NCBI GenBank assembly: GCA_002083615.1
Contig: MSXO01000008.1
Span: forward strand, 124,001-188,000
Direction of reading: 5' to 3'
Source of the DNA: Proteobacteria bacterium ST_bin11
GTDB lineage: Bacteria > Pseudomonadota > Gammaproteobacteria > Methylococcales > Methylomonadaceae
Length of the DNA stretch: 64,000 nucleotides
Below are positions 8,353-18,283 of the stretch, one piece after another. Within the stretch, counting starts at the first letter, position 1. Each line of letters opens with the position of its first letter. The notes under the pieces were generated by a model. That model was given only the letters and a program-made list of their open reading frames with translations. It did not search any database and was not told the DNA's origin. A program made the position numbers and the translations under genes.

Positions 8353-11300
8353 CTACTGCTCGCTTGACTCCAGGAGTTGTTCCACCTGGTCGAGAAATGT
8401 AGCCAGCTCAGCCTGTTTGCCAGCGCCCCCAGAATACCATGCGTCCAATTGCCTGACCATCGCTACCTCTTGGGCATCCCGCGACAACCGCGCCAATTCG
8501 CTGTTATTCTTGTCGCGCTGGTGCAGGTAGTATTCGGCCCATTTGCTAAAAGCCAGTATCCACAGCGAGATCGTGAGAGCACCTTCCCAACGAGTCCAGT
8601 TAGAAGTACTGGCAAGAGGCTGTAGCAAAATCTGCCGTTGTTTCTTCAAGATCGCCTGCATCGACTTTAAGCTGACCTTCTGCTGCTCGTGGTTGCTATA
8701 CGCAAAAAGGAAGGCGGCTATGTTGGTCATCTGGCCTTCGCGCGCTCGGTTAAACAAAATAGGTAGATCCTTCTGTTGTGGTTCCAGAATGCCAATTAGC
8801 TCCTGAACCCAGATTTCATAGACATCATCAGTATTGACGCGGTTGTTCTGTAATAAGGGATATACCACATCCTGGAATAGCCAAGGCTCGGCCCAGGCAA
8901 GTTGTTGCATATGCCCGCGCATGGAGTCGACCAGGCATTTTAGTTCATCTGCTAGGACGTTCTCCGGCAGAGTGGCGTGCAGCGTATGGACTAAACCTTT
9001 GTAGATTTCAGCCTTCTTGTCATTCTTTGCCGCATGATGAACCATCCAGCCCAGAGTTCTTATCCGTTCCGGGTAGGTAAAGACAGCGATCAAATCAAAC
9101 ACTGTGTCGAGCCCTCCCGGCTTTTCCAGCTCCATTTCAATCGCATTCAGTCCCATCCATTGCAGTAGTCCATTGCTACTGCGAACGAGAAGGTTTCGTT
9201 GCGGCTCGCTGATGTCGAACTGCATCGATAGCGAAATTTCGCTGACGATCTGGCTTAACAGGGACAATCGCATGGCGTCCGAACCTTGCGACTCCATGGG
9301 AACGTTGGCCATTTGGGCTTCGGCGACTGCCAACAGAGCGTCTGGAGCATACCTCCACAGAAATTTTATGGCGAAGTACTCAGGCCAGGTTAAGGCTGTG
9401 TATTTTGTTGGGTGGAAAAAGTGATGTGGGTGATAGGAGCTATGTAGCAAGATCGTAAGTGATTCCCTAAAGAATCTGGCATCTATTATGGCCAATTCCT
9501 TATTTACCTCGTCAAGTGCGCGGTTGAACGATGCTTTAAGGAACTGTGCTAGGAATTCCAGAAATTTAAGTTCGGATTCGAGCTCAGGAAAGCAATAGTC
9601 TCCAAAGCGTGAATGTGAAAGCATATCGCCGAGTACTTGCCAAGTTATCGTGAAGTCCTCTATGTCATCTGTCTGCTGATCTAGGCAACTTCGCAGCCCC
9701 GAGGTTTCGGGCAATGTGAGTGAACTATCCGTGAGCAAACCTAACAACGCCATCCTCTCCTTCAACAAATCGCCACTCAAGCCTCGTAGCGACAACTCGC
9801 CAGTCCACGCGCTTAATACCTCACCTGCTTGGGTCTTCTCGAAGAAACGTAGTGGTTCGTAGCGTGGCCGAGCAGTAGGTGACGCTGTGGAGTCGAATAA
9901 AAGTTGCATGTTGGGATTCGTGGTCTCGCCACCAAGTTGCAAAGCCTGTGTTGCTTCTGCCAACAATTCGGATTTGTATTTCTCGACTTTCAGTAGGACA
10001 TCGGAAGGAATCGGGGTAACCAATAAGGGGTAATTTTCGGCGGCTTTCTGAAACGAGTTGGATAGATGGAAACCTGCGACCGGCAAGCTATCTTGTCCCA
10101 TGATCAGGATATAGCGATCATGGAGTCGACCTTCCTTTAACCCGTAAATGCGCAATTTCACTCGTTTCGTTTGTTGGCTGTTTTGCTCGCAGTTTGCCAG
10201 TAAGTTGTTAATTCCATCCCGAGCAGTATTGTCTGATTTCCGCCGCATGGGTTTATCTTCCCTGGTTGGTTTAGGCAAGGATCTGAAGACGATATAGTCG
10301 GCCTTCTCTGACGCACAGATAAACAACAGACCCAAGCCGACATCCTCGAAATAGGGATCGAAAATGATCATCTGATTCTGCTGATATTTGGTCAGCAGCG
10401 CCCTGAACCACTCTACAAATTGCAGCCGTCCCTCGCCGTCGCTTTGCCCCCAGCGAAGAAAAAACCGACACTCCGATTTCGGCGGATGGAGTCGCGCAAA
10501 AAGGGATGCGAGATCGCGGTTGGCTGGAGCCCAAGGATCGTTACGCCTGCCGATAAGGTTGCTATATCCGAGATTACCGTGATTGATCGTTAAAGCCGCC
10601 TTTACCCGTGCAGGATCGCGCGACTGCGTGGTTTTTTCCAGCCAGTCAAACTTAACCGGACTAGCCCCATGGCCTACCACATGCCCCTGAGAGTGGATTT
10701 CTCGAAAATAATATACGCGCCACCGGCAACACAGGGTGCCTGTACGGGAATTATCACCACGGAAACCGAATATCTCTAACTCGGTGCTGTCGGCGATCGC
10801 CTGCAGTGATTCGTCCAGCTCGAATTTGCAGTCAAACATGTTTTCCGCATCAGGGTCCGCTTTAGCGATGCTTGAGTAGACGACTTGGCTATCGTTTGTG
10901 ATGCACAGGCGGAACTGGAAACTGCTGAAATAAGGCAACTGCATCGGATTAAATCGAACAATTAGGGCGAACGAGTCATCGGCCCAGTTCACGTTCAATA
11001 AGGGCCGTTCCAGGTCGTCCAGCGCAGGAAATACCAGCAGCTCGATGTCGCCAAATCGGGCAGCATCGACACCACCGAACTCCAAACCTGTATCCTCATT
11101 GAGGTGCTTGACCACCAACTCAGTTAAGTCCACGTCGTAGTCTTGGCCTAGGCGGAAAAGAGTCCCCTTATTGGCCTGGGTGATTGAAGCGCTAAAAGCC
11201 CCAGCTCCGCCATGCGGACTGGACGGTGCTTGCCGGTCATGTGCGTCGCGGTTAAAAAGATAGGCAACGGGCCGGTAAACTAGGTCATCGGTAGAAAGTG

Positions 11301-11700
11301 CAGTGTTTCCGAACAACTTTTTTAACTTGCTTGAGAGTCTGAGCGTCAGTTTTTCGCTGATTTCCGATATGGTCTGTCCGGCGCTCAATTGCCTTAGAAG
11401 TTCCTCGCAGTAGACACTTTTGATATAAAGATTAAGGCGGGTAATCTTAGCTTTGGCTTGCGCCAAGGGATGAAATTTATCGTTGTCACTGAAGGACCAT
11501 TCTTCATTAGAATAGCTGTAAGGAAGTAGGCGACCGTAGACGATACGATTTTCAAGCGACTGTTTGGATTTGATTTGCAAAACCCACAGTTGTAGTGCGC
11601 AGTTGTGATCATCTGTAGAAAACAACCGCGTTAGCCGGCCATCGTTGAGCAAGTCATCTAGAACAGGAACCATCGGCTTATTATGAGTAACTTTTTGCAT
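8353..11700 (-). CDS. large protein of unknown function with a phospholipase-D-like motif (possibly VPA1262 family)
   Basis: A 1115-residue cytoplasmic protein without signal peptide or membrane segments. Residues 1-150 carry a charged N-terminal domain. Around 430-640 there is a region reading MIIFDPYFED, then ADYIVFRS, then LHDRYILIMG and GFHLSNSFQKA. This DPYF / HDR / S-N order resembles the diverged phospholipase-D-like nuclease fold used by many defence proteins, although the classical HxK is replaced by HDR. The C-terminal 450 residues are alpha-helical and unrecognised. From memory, the overall size and motifs fit the VPA1262 family, but I could not check this. It lies downstream of uvrA-mntA-hepT on the same strand, 180 nt after hepT. 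A defence role is inference. Confidence 0.6.
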   Translation of the reverse strand: MQKVTHNKPMVPVLDDLLNDGRLTRLFSTDDHNCALQLWVLQIKSKQSLENRIVYGRLLPYSYSNEEWSFSDNDKFHPLAQAKAKITRLNLYIKSVYCEELLRQLSAGQTISEISEKLTLRLSSKLKKLFGNTALSTDDLVYRPVAYLFNRDAHDRQAPSSPHGGAGAFSASITQANKGTLFRLGQDYDVDLTELVVKHLNEDTGLEFGGVDAARFGDIELLVFPALDDLERPLLNVNWADDSFALIVRFNPMQLPYFSSFQFRLCITNDSQVVYSSIAKADPDAENMFDCKFELDESLQAIADSTELEIFGFRGDNSRTGTLCCRWRVYYFREIHSQGHVVGHGASPVKFDWLEKTTQSRDPARVKAALTINHGNLGYSNLIGRRNDPWAPANRDLASLFARLHPPKSECRFFLRWGQSDGEGRLQFVEWFRALLTKYQQNQMIIFDPYFEDVGLGLLFICASEKADYIVFRSLPKPTREDKPMRRKSDNTARDGINNLLANCEQNSQQTKRVKLRIYGLKEGRLHDRYILIMGQDSLPVAGFHLSNSFQKAAENYPLLVTPIPSDVLLKVEKYKSELLAEATQALQLGGETTNPNMQLLFDSTASPTARPRYEPLRFFEKTQAGEVLSAWTGELSLRGLSGDLLKERMALLGLLTDSSLTLPETSGLRSCLDQQTDDIEDFTITWQVLGDMLSHSRFGDYCFPELESELKFLEFLAQFLKASFNRALDEVNKELAIIDARFFRESLTILLHSSYHPHHFFHPTKYTALTWPEYFAIKFLWRYAPDALLAVAEAQMANVPMESQGSDAMRLSLLSQIVSEISLSMQFDISEPQRNLLVRSSNGLLQWMGLNAIEMELEKPGGLDTVFDLIAVFTYPERIRTLGWMVHHAAKNDKKAEIYKGLVHTLHATLPENVLADELKCLVDSMRGHMQQLAWAEPWLFQDVVYPLLQNNRVNTDDVYEIWVQELIGILEPQQKDLPILFNRAREGQMTNIAAFLFAYSNHEQQKVSLKSMQAILKKQRQILLQPLASTSNWTRWEGALTISLWILAFSKWAEYYLHQRDKNNSELARLSRDAQEVAMVRQLDAWYSGGAGKQAELATFLDQVEQLLESSEQ

Positions 11701-11880
11701 TCTATTGTTGATACCTACTCAGGAATGGCTCACTTTTTTGAAGATATACCAACGTTAGGTCCTGTTGACAATTCAGCCATTCTAAATAAAAACTGACCGG
11801 CAGCTCAGGGTCGGACACTGCGGAAGAAAAAATCCAATTGTTAGCGATTGCTCTGGGAGTGCCGGAAACCGTCTATCGGC

Positions 11881-12327
11881 TTACTTATTCCCTTTGTGGC
11901 AGTCTGGCCCACATTCATCCAGTTCCCCCTGCCAAATCTCCATCCACTCTTCCAAAATCGCATACTGCCTTTTGGTGACAATGGCTTGCACGATGCCGTC
12001 GTTGAGGTCCAGGTAGTCGTGCACCAGCACATTGCGGAAGCCGAGGATTTTCATCAACTCGGCATGCTGATCGACCGGCAAATCGCCGTGGCTTTTCAAT
12101 TCGTCCAACGCTTCCCGCGACTGGCTGACCGTCAGTTGGTATTTTTGCGCCACGAAATAACGCGCCATGCCGATGAAGGCTTCTATATAGACTTGTAGTG
12201 CGCGCTGTATCGCCAGCAGGTCGCGCTCGGTCCAGGTGTTGATATTTTCCTGGCTGTACTCGTCCAAAATACGTAGCATTTTGCGGCGATGGCGCATCAG
12301 CGCCTGTTCATAGGCAATATCTCTCAT
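11881..12327 (-). CDS. hepT: HepT-like RNase toxin of the MntA/HepT system
   Basis: A 148-residue helical protein containing RNVLVHDY near its middle, the RNx4HxY active-site motif of HEPN ribonucleases of the HepT group. In the characterised pair, HepT cleaves tRNA or mRNA and is silenced when the nucleotidyltransferase MntA adds AMP to the motif tyrosine. The start chosen is ATG at 12327, preceded by a GGGAAAAGGATT ribosome site. It lies 20 nt inside the end of the mntA frame, the overlap usual for this pair. Starting farther upstream would add 19 residues that lie wholly inside mntA. The C-terminus is cysteine-containing and charged. Role is family knowledge; activity here is untested. Confidence 0.85.
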   Translation of the reverse strand: MRDIAYEQALMRHRRKMLRILDEYSQENINTWTERDLLAIQRALQVYIEAFIGMARYFVAQKYQLTVSQSREALDELKSHGDLPVDQHAELMKILGFRNVLVHDYLDLNDGIVQAIVTKRQYAILEEWMEIWQGELDECGPDCHKGNK

Positions 12328-12688
12328 AATCCTTTTCCCATTTCGACCAGATGCTTTGCTCGACGCGTCTAACGTGCGGTACATTGCGGTCGTACCATTT
12401 GACAGCCGACTGTAAGATGCCGACTTGCAGCAAGGCCGGCGCGGTTTCCAGATCGACGATGCTGATTTGATTGTAGCGCTTTAACTCGCGTTCGACTTCG
12501 GCTTCCAGCATTTGCGGACGCACCGCGCGTTCCAGCGGATCGGTCTCATAATCACTGAAAATCACCGCAATGTCCCAATCGCTATCGGGTCGGGCGGTAT
12601 TTTTGGCTCTGGAGCCGTACAGATAAATCGCATCGACTGCGGCATTAGCCAGAATAGCTTTGGTTAATTCCGCTTGTAGCTCGTTCAT
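12308..12688 (-). CDS. mntA: MntA-like minimal nucleotidyltransferase antitoxin
   Basis: A 126-residue protein with GSRAKNTARPDSDWD at about residues 25-39, an exact GSx10DxD signature of MNT-type nucleotidyltransferases, which place two metal ions with the paired aspartates. In MntA/HepT modules this enzyme AMPylates the toxin. The third acidic residue is probably in the segment SIVDLET. It starts 15 nt after the uvrA stop and overlaps hepT by 20 nt, so it may be co-transcribed from the uvrA promoter as well as its own. The module therefore sits directly behind a DNA-repair gene, an unusual but not unique place. Confidence 0.87.
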   Translation of the reverse strand: MNELQAELTKAILANAAVDAIYLYGSRAKNTARPDSDWDIAVIFSDYETDPLERAVRPQMLEAEVERELKRYNQISIVDLETAPALLQVGILQSAVKWYDRNVPHVRRVEQSIWSKWEKDYERYCL

Positions 12689-12703
12689 GGTTTCAGTTGT
12701 AAC

Positions 12704-15520
12704 TCACGCGAAAAACCGTTGCAAATATTTCCCAGTATGCGACTTCTTGTGCTTGGCAATCTGTTTGGGTGTACCTTCTGCCACCAACATGCCGCCGCCG
12801 CTGCCGCCTTCCGGTCCCATGTCCACAATCCAGTCAGCCGTTTTAATCACGTCCAGATTGTGCTCAATGATGATCACGGTGTTGCCGTGGTCGCGGAGGG
12901 TATGCAAAACGGTTAGCAATTGCTTGATGTCGTGGAAGTGCAGGCCGGTGGTCGGTTCGTCGAGGATGTACAAGGTGGTGCCGGTGTCGCGTTTGGATAG
13001 TTCTTTCGCCAGCTTGACGCGTTGGGCTTCGCCGCCGGATAGCGTCACGGCGTTCTGGCCTAGCGTGATGTAACTCAAACCCACGTCGATCAGGGTTTGC
13101 AGTTTGCGGGCCAGACTGGGTATCGCGGAGAAGAATTGAGTGGCGTCTTCCACGGTCATTTCCAACACTTCATGGATGGTCTTGCCTTTGTAGCGGACTT
13201 CCAGGGTTTCCCGGTTGTAGCGCTTGCCGTGGCAGATGTCGCAGGGCACGAAGATGTCTGGCAGAAAATGCATTTCCACCTTGATCACGCCGTCACCGGC
13301 GCAGGCTTCACAGCGCCCACCTTTGACGTTGAAGCTGAAACGGCCCGGCGTGTAGCCGCGCGAGCGGGCTTCCGGTGTTGCAGAAAATAACTCACGCACC
13401 GGGGTGAAAATGCCGGTGTAGGTGGCCGGGTTAGAGCGTGGGGTGCGACCGATGGGGCTTTGGTCGATGTCCACCACTTTGTCGAATTGTTCCAGGCCTT
13501 CAATGGCTTCGCAGGGTGCCGGGATGCAGCTGGCGCCGTTGATCAACCGGGCGGCGTGGGTATATAAAGTATCGTTGATCAGCGTCGATTTGCCCGAACC
13601 CGAGACGCCGGTGACGCAAGTCATCAAACCTACCGGAAAGCTGACGTCGACGTTTTGCAGATTGTTGCCGCTGGCTTTGTGGATAGTCACTTGCTTGCTC
13701 GGGTCGCGCGGCGTGGTTTTTTTGGGAATGTCGATGTTTAAGCCGCCGGACAAATATTGGCCGGTCAAGGAGTTGGGATCGGCCAGAATATGCGCCGGCG
13801 TACCTTGCGAAACAATTTGCCCGCCGTGCACGCCGGCGCCGGGACCGATGTCCACCACATGGTCGGCGGCACGGATCGCGTCTTCGTCGTGTTCGACCAC
13901 GATCACGGTGTTACCCAAATCGCGCAGTCGATAAAGCGTGTTTAACAAGCGTTCGTTATCGCGTTGATGTAAACCTATCGACGGCTCGTCGAGCACGTAC
14001 ATGACACCAACCAGGCCAGCACCAATCTGGCTGGCCAGGCGGATACGCTGTGCTTCGCCGCCGGACAGGGTGTCGGCGCTGCGATCCAGGGTAAGATAAT
14101 CCAAACCGACGTTGACTAAAAACTCCAGGCGTTCCTGAATTTCCTTGTTGATCTTGGCGGCGATCTCACCACGGTGGCCCGGAATATTCAGCCCTTGAAA
14201 AAAGCCCAAGGTTTGTTTAATCGGCAAGCGGGTGACGTGATGTAACGGTTGTTCTGCGACAAACACATTTCGCGCGCCCAGGTTTAATCGGGCACCGTCG
14301 CACACCGCGCAGGTTTGTTGTGCCAGGTATTTGGATAACTCGTCGCGGACCATTTGCGAGTCGCTTTCATGGTAGCGGCGCTGCATGTTGGGGATAATGC
14401 CTTCAAAGGAGTGCCGGCTGGCTTTGGGTTTGCCGTTGCCCATCTGGAAGGTAAAACTAATTTTTTCCTCGCCGCTGCCATACAGAATCGCCGCCTGAAT
14501 CTCTTTTGAAATATGGGAAAACGGTGCTTCCGGATCAAAGTTGTAATGCGCGGCCAAGGCGCAGATGATTTGGTAGTAATAGGCGTTACGCCGATCCCAA
14601 CCGCGCACCGCGCCGCCGGCTAGGCTGATGTCCGGGTTATGCACCACCAGTTGCGGATCGAAATGCTGGCGCACGCCCAGGCCATCGCAACTGGGGCAAG
14701 CGCCTTTCGGGTTGTTGAAGGAAAAGATCCGTGGTTCCAGTTCGCTCAGGCTATAGCCGCAATGCGGGCAGGCGTAACGTTCGGAGAACAACAGCTGTTG
14801 ATTGCTTTCCATTGAGCAAGCAATTGCCAGGCCTTCGGATAAGCGCAAGGCAGTTTCAAAGGATTCCGCCAGCCTAAGTGCTATGTCATCGCGAATCTTG
14901 AAACGGTCGACGATCACTTCGATGGTGTGTTTTTTCTTTAAATCCAGGGCAGGGGGCTCGTCTAGTTCGTAGACTTCGCCATCGATGCGGGCGCGCAAAA
15001 AACCCTGGGCCTTCAAGTCCTCCAGCAGCAGCACATGCTCTCCCTTGCGGTCGTTGATGACCGGCGCCAACAGCATCCAGCGCTCGCCTTCCGGCTGCGC
15101 TAATACTTGGTCGACCATCTGGCTGACGGTCTGTGCTTCCAGCGATACAGCATGCTCGGGGCAGCGCGGAATCCCGACCCGCGCGTACAACAAACGCAAA
15201 TAATCGTAGATCTCGGTGATGGTCCCGACCGTGGAGCGCGGATTGTGCGAGGTGGATTTTTGTTCGATGGAAATCGCCGGCGACAAGCCTTCGATATGAT
15301 CGACATCCGGCTTCTCCATCATCGACAAAAATTGCCGGGCGTAAGCGGACAGCGATTCGACGTAGCGGCGCTGGCCTTCGGCGTATATGGTGTCAAAAGC
15401 CAGTGAGGATTTGCCGGAACCGGACAGGCCGGTGATGACGATCAACTTGTCGCGCGGCAAGTCCAGATCAATGTTTTTCAGATTATGAGTGCGGGCGCCG
15501 CGTATGCTGATGGTGTCCAC
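12704..15520 (-). CDS. uvrA: UvrABC excinuclease subunit A
   Basis: The 938-residue product matches the usual UvrA length (about 940) from end to end. UvrA recognises bulky DNA lesions and loads UvrB in nucleotide excision repair. Seen: first Walker A GLSGSGKSS near residue 31, zinc module CPHCGYS...CPSCDGLG near 253-283, first ABC signature TLSGGEAQR, second Walker A GVSGSGKST near 635, second zinc module CEACAGDG...CDICHGKRYN, second signature TLSGGEAQR, and LDEPTTGLHFHD. It is divergent from the MFS/ssb genes with a GGDEF-EAL gene inserted between, in contrast to the common direct uvrA-MFS-ssb adjacency. A probable promoter is at 15555-15584. Confidence 0.98.
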   Translation of the reverse strand: MDTISIRGARTHNLKNIDLDLPRDKLIVITGLSGSGKSSLAFDTIYAEGQRRYVESLSAYARQFLSMMEKPDVDHIEGLSPAISIEQKSTSHNPRSTVGTITEIYDYLRLLYARVGIPRCPEHAVSLEAQTVSQMVDQVLAQPEGERWMLLAPVINDRKGEHVLLLEDLKAQGFLRARIDGEVYELDEPPALDLKKKHTIEVIVDRFKIRDDIALRLAESFETALRLSEGLAIACSMESNQQLLFSERYACPHCGYSLSELEPRIFSFNNPKGACPSCDGLGVRQHFDPQLVVHNPDISLAGGAVRGWDRRNAYYYQIICALAAHYNFDPEAPFSHISKEIQAAILYGSGEEKISFTFQMGNGKPKASRHSFEGIIPNMQRRYHESDSQMVRDELSKYLAQQTCAVCDGARLNLGARNVFVAEQPLHHVTRLPIKQTLGFFQGLNIPGHRGEIAAKINKEIQERLEFLVNVGLDYLTLDRSADTLSGGEAQRIRLASQIGAGLVGVMYVLDEPSIGLHQRDNERLLNTLYRLRDLGNTVIVVEHDEDAIRAADHVVDIGPGAGVHGGQIVSQGTPAHILADPNSLTGQYLSGGLNIDIPKKTTPRDPSKQVTIHKASGNNLQNVDVSFPVGLMTCVTGVSGSGKSTLINDTLYTHAARLINGASCIPAPCEAIEGLEQFDKVVDIDQSPIGRTPRSNPATYTGIFTPVRELFSATPEARSRGYTPGRFSFNVKGGRCEACAGDGVIKVEMHFLPDIFVPCDICHGKRYNRETLEVRYKGKTIHEVLEMTVEDATQFFSAIPSLARKLQTLIDVGLSYITLGQNAVTLSGGEAQRVKLAKELSKRDTGTTLYILDEPTTGLHFHDIKQLLTVLHTLRDHGNTVIIIEHNLDVIKTADWIVDMGPEGGSGGGMLVAEGTPKQIAKHKKSHTGKYLQRFFA

Positions 15521-15554
15521 TGTTGTGCATTCCTGGGATTTTTAACAACTGGCT

Positions 15555-15584
15555 ACTATACGGGGAATCGTTTGCGTTGAGCAA
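15555..15584 (-). promoter_or_regulatory. probable sigma-70 promoter of uvrA
   Basis: On the minus strand TTGCTC (15584-15579) and TATAGT (15560-15555) are separated by 18 nt, a good match to -35 and -10 boxes, about 35 nt before the uvrA start. No CTGT-N8-ACAG LexA operator was seen in this interval. Confidence 0.45.
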
Positions 15585-15652
15585 AGTGGATTTGATTTGG
15601 GTTAGCAGGGCTGGCGCTAATTTACTTTTCCAACATGGCGAGGAAGAACAAG

Positions 15653-17815
15653 TCAGTGTGCGTTAAGTAAATCTACAAAGGCATCTGCCGTTAACGGCTT
15701 GCTGAAAAAGTAACCTTGCAGTTCGTCGCAACCCATATCGTGTAATAGTTGCCGTTGATAAGCGGTTTCTACCCCTTCTGCCACCACTTTTAGGCTAAGA
15801 CTGTGGCCCAGGGCAATAATGGCCTTGAGAATGGCGACGTTGGTCGGCTCTGTTTCTAAGTTGCCGACAAAGACTTTGTCGATCTTCAGTCGGTCGACTG
15901 GAAAGTCTTTTAGGTAAGCCATACTCGAATACCCGGTGCCAAAATCGTCTATGGCTAGTTTAACGCCCAAGGCTTTCAGATCGTGTAGGGTTTGAATAAA
16001 GTGCCGAGTGTCATGGACCAGGCTGCTTTCGGTGATTTCCAATTCCAGGCATTGCGGGTCTATGCCGGTGATTTGTAGGACCGACTTAACCGTGTAGACC
16101 AAGTCCAGTTGCCGGAACTGTCTGGGGGAAACATTGACCGCAACCGGAAACGTCAGGCCGGTCAATTGCTGGAACTCGCAGGCTTTTTTGCAAGCATTAG
16201 TTAAAACCCAGCGACCTATTTCTTCGATTTGGCCGGTTTCTTCGGCCACCGGGATAAAGCTCAGTGGCGAGATTAAAGGCTCGCCGGGCGCTTGCCAACG
16301 GATCAAGGCCTCTGCGCCACAGATAGAGCCGGTCGCCAGATCGATTTTCGGTTGGTAGTGCAATAAAAACTCTTCATTTTCTATCGCGTGTCGCAGGCGG
16401 TATTCAATTGTCATGCGGGTGGTTAAGGCTTGATTCAGCTCCCGCGTATAAAACTGATAGTTATTGCGACCCAATTGCTTGGCTTTATACATGGCGGAGT
16501 CGGCATGCTTGAGCAGGGTATTGGGGTCGTTGCCGTCATCCGGATAGATGCCGATTCCGATACTGCAGGACACCACAAAATCGCGACCATCGACCACACA
16601 GGGCGTTACCACTGCAGCCAGGATGCGTTGCATGGTGTGGGTAAGGTCGTCGATTTTTTGCACGTTGGTCAGTAACAATACAAACTCGTCACCGCCCAGA
16701 CGCACTACCGTATCGGATTCTCGCAGACAATCGCCTAAACGCTTGGCCATTGTAATCAACAACTGGTCGCCGACGTGATGGCCCATGCTGTCGTTGATCA
16801 GTTTGAATTGATCGAGATCGACAAATGCTACCGCTAACATGCTGGCGTAACGGTCGCAAAAATGCATGCACTGCTGCAGTCGGTCGGCAAGCATGGTGCG
16901 ATTGGGGAGTCCGGTAAGAATGTCATGCGTTGCTTGATATTGGATCTTCTGCTCATACTGCTTCCGTTCGGAAATATCCTCCACGGTGCCTTCGTAAAAC
17001 AACAGATTGCCGGCTAAGTCGCGCACTTCATGAGCGTTTTCGGTGATCCAAATAATGTCGCCGTTCTTTTGGTAAACCTGCGCTTCAAAATTAAGTACCC
17101 GACCATCGCACTGAATCATGGCGATATACTCGGCGCGCTTGCCCGGGTCCACGTAGATTTGGGTTTGAATGTCACTGATGGCCCGCATCAGATCTTCGGT
17201 CGAGTCGTAGCCGTAGATGCGTGCCAAAGCCGGATTGAAGTTCAGGTACTGGCCGGACGGAGTGGTTTGGTAAATACCTTCGATGGCGTTTTCGAAAATG
17301 GAGCGGTATCGCTCCTCAGCTTCACGGGCGAGTTGCTCACTTTGTTTTTGCGCGGTTATGTCTTGAATGAAACCTTCCAGCGCTTCGAGTTCGCCCTGAT
17401 CGTTGATCAGAGGAACACCGCTCTCCCGCACCCAGCGGATGCTGCCGTTGGCGTGCCTGATCCGATAGTCCAGCTCGAATTGTTGCCCGGTCAGGGCGGC
17501 AGCGTTAATGTGTTCGCGTACCCACGCTCTATCATCCGCCAAGGTCAGCTCTTCATAGCTAATTGACCGGTTGAACAGCAAATCATCGACAGCATAGCCG
17601 GTCAGTGCTTGGCATCCTTCACTGACAAATGCCATGGTCCAGTACTCATCTACCAGGCAGCAATACACCATACCTTTTAGATTGCTCATCAGGCTACTGA
17701 GCATGCGCTCTCTATCCTGCAATAGTTTTCGAACGCTGGGGCTGAAATCCGAGGGAATGTGGGAATAAGGCATAGGCCTCAGAATCGACGAAGAATGGTC
17801 TGGTGCTTTGAGCAT
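15653..17815 (-). CDS. PAS-PAS-GGDEF-EAL c-di-GMP enzyme
   Basis: A 720-residue soluble protein with two PAS domains (about 45-160 and 165-285), a diguanylate cyclase domain with an intact RLGGDEFVLLL motif near residue 375, and an EAL phosphodiesterase domain beginning at AEALIRW near 500 with the downstream DDFGTGYSS and LKIDKVFV metal-binding boxes. Both halves look catalytically competent, so the enzyme could make or break c-di-GMP depending on PAS input. No membrane segment is present. An alternative start is the methionine at residue 15. It lies between uvrA and the MFS gene and appears monocistronic. Confidence 0.95.
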   Translation of the reverse strand: MLKAPDHSSSILRPMPYSHIPSDFSPSVRKLLQDRERMLSSLMSNLKGMVYCCLVDEYWTMAFVSEGCQALTGYAVDDLLFNRSISYEELTLADDRAWVREHINAAALTGQQFELDYRIRHANGSIRWVRESGVPLINDQGELEALEGFIQDITAQKQSEQLAREAEERYRSIFENAIEGIYQTTPSGQYLNFNPALARIYGYDSTEDLMRAISDIQTQIYVDPGKRAEYIAMIQCDGRVLNFEAQVYQKNGDIIWITENAHEVRDLAGNLLFYEGTVEDISERKQYEQKIQYQATHDILTGLPNRTMLADRLQQCMHFCDRYASMLAVAFVDLDQFKLINDSMGHHVGDQLLITMAKRLGDCLRESDTVVRLGGDEFVLLLTNVQKIDDLTHTMQRILAAVVTPCVVDGRDFVVSCSIGIGIYPDDGNDPNTLLKHADSAMYKAKQLGRNNYQFYTRELNQALTTRMTIEYRLRHAIENEEFLLHYQPKIDLATGSICGAEALIRWQAPGEPLISPLSFIPVAEETGQIEEIGRWVLTNACKKACEFQQLTGLTFPVAVNVSPRQFRQLDLVYTVKSVLQITGIDPQCLELEITESSLVHDTRHFIQTLHDLKALGVKLAIDDFGTGYSSMAYLKDFPVDRLKIDKVFVGNLETEPTNVAILKAIIALGHSLSLKVVAEGVETAYQRQLLHDMGCDELQGYFFSKPLTADAFVDLLNAH

Positions 17816-18283
17816 GGCAACTTAAAGCAGGATTCGTGCCGAAAAGGGAATGATTGCCAAACACTCAGTAGCAACCCAAGGCCAGCTATTAAGGGTAGTC
17901 AAGAAATTCAGATAAGAAATACCGTAGGCTGATTATCTTGGTTTTGTTGGCTCTCAGAGGCTTCACATCTGCAAATTTGCTGGGAAAAGCCAATAGAAGC
18001 AATAAAAGCGTAAGGGCGTAAGTGTGTTTTGTTGGTGCGGTTCTGGGACAGGCGCTTCTCAAACTTGGTGCGCCACGCACTTGATTGGGGCGGTACCGCC
18101 GGCAAATCTGGTCCTGGCCTTGTTTGGTTTTAGGTTAATGCCGACCATGGGGGTGCATCGCTAGGTAATCTAAGCTTCTTCTGCCGTTAAATCCAGGCCA
18201 AGCGGCGGTCGCGAATTCCGGCGATTTGAATAAACTGGTACTATAGCCACCTTTAACGATTGCAGGTAAAGGGGAGTTTTGGT
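17816..18283. other. intergenic region, nothing recognised
   Basis: This 468-nt gap separates two divergent genes and should hold both promoters. Short open frames on the minus strand have no ribosome site or recognisable product. The ribosome site AAAGGGGAG at 18268-18276 belongs to the downstream MFS gene. Confidence 0.5.

Noticed and set aside
15521..15652. Possible LexA operator upstream of uvrA
   Set aside because: No CTGT-N8-ACAG match was found, although uvrA is SOS-controlled in many relatives.
17889..18105. Minus-strand frames of about 63 codons between the GGDEF-EAL and MFS genes
   Set aside because: No ribosome-binding sites, low-complexity composition, and the two frames overlap each other.
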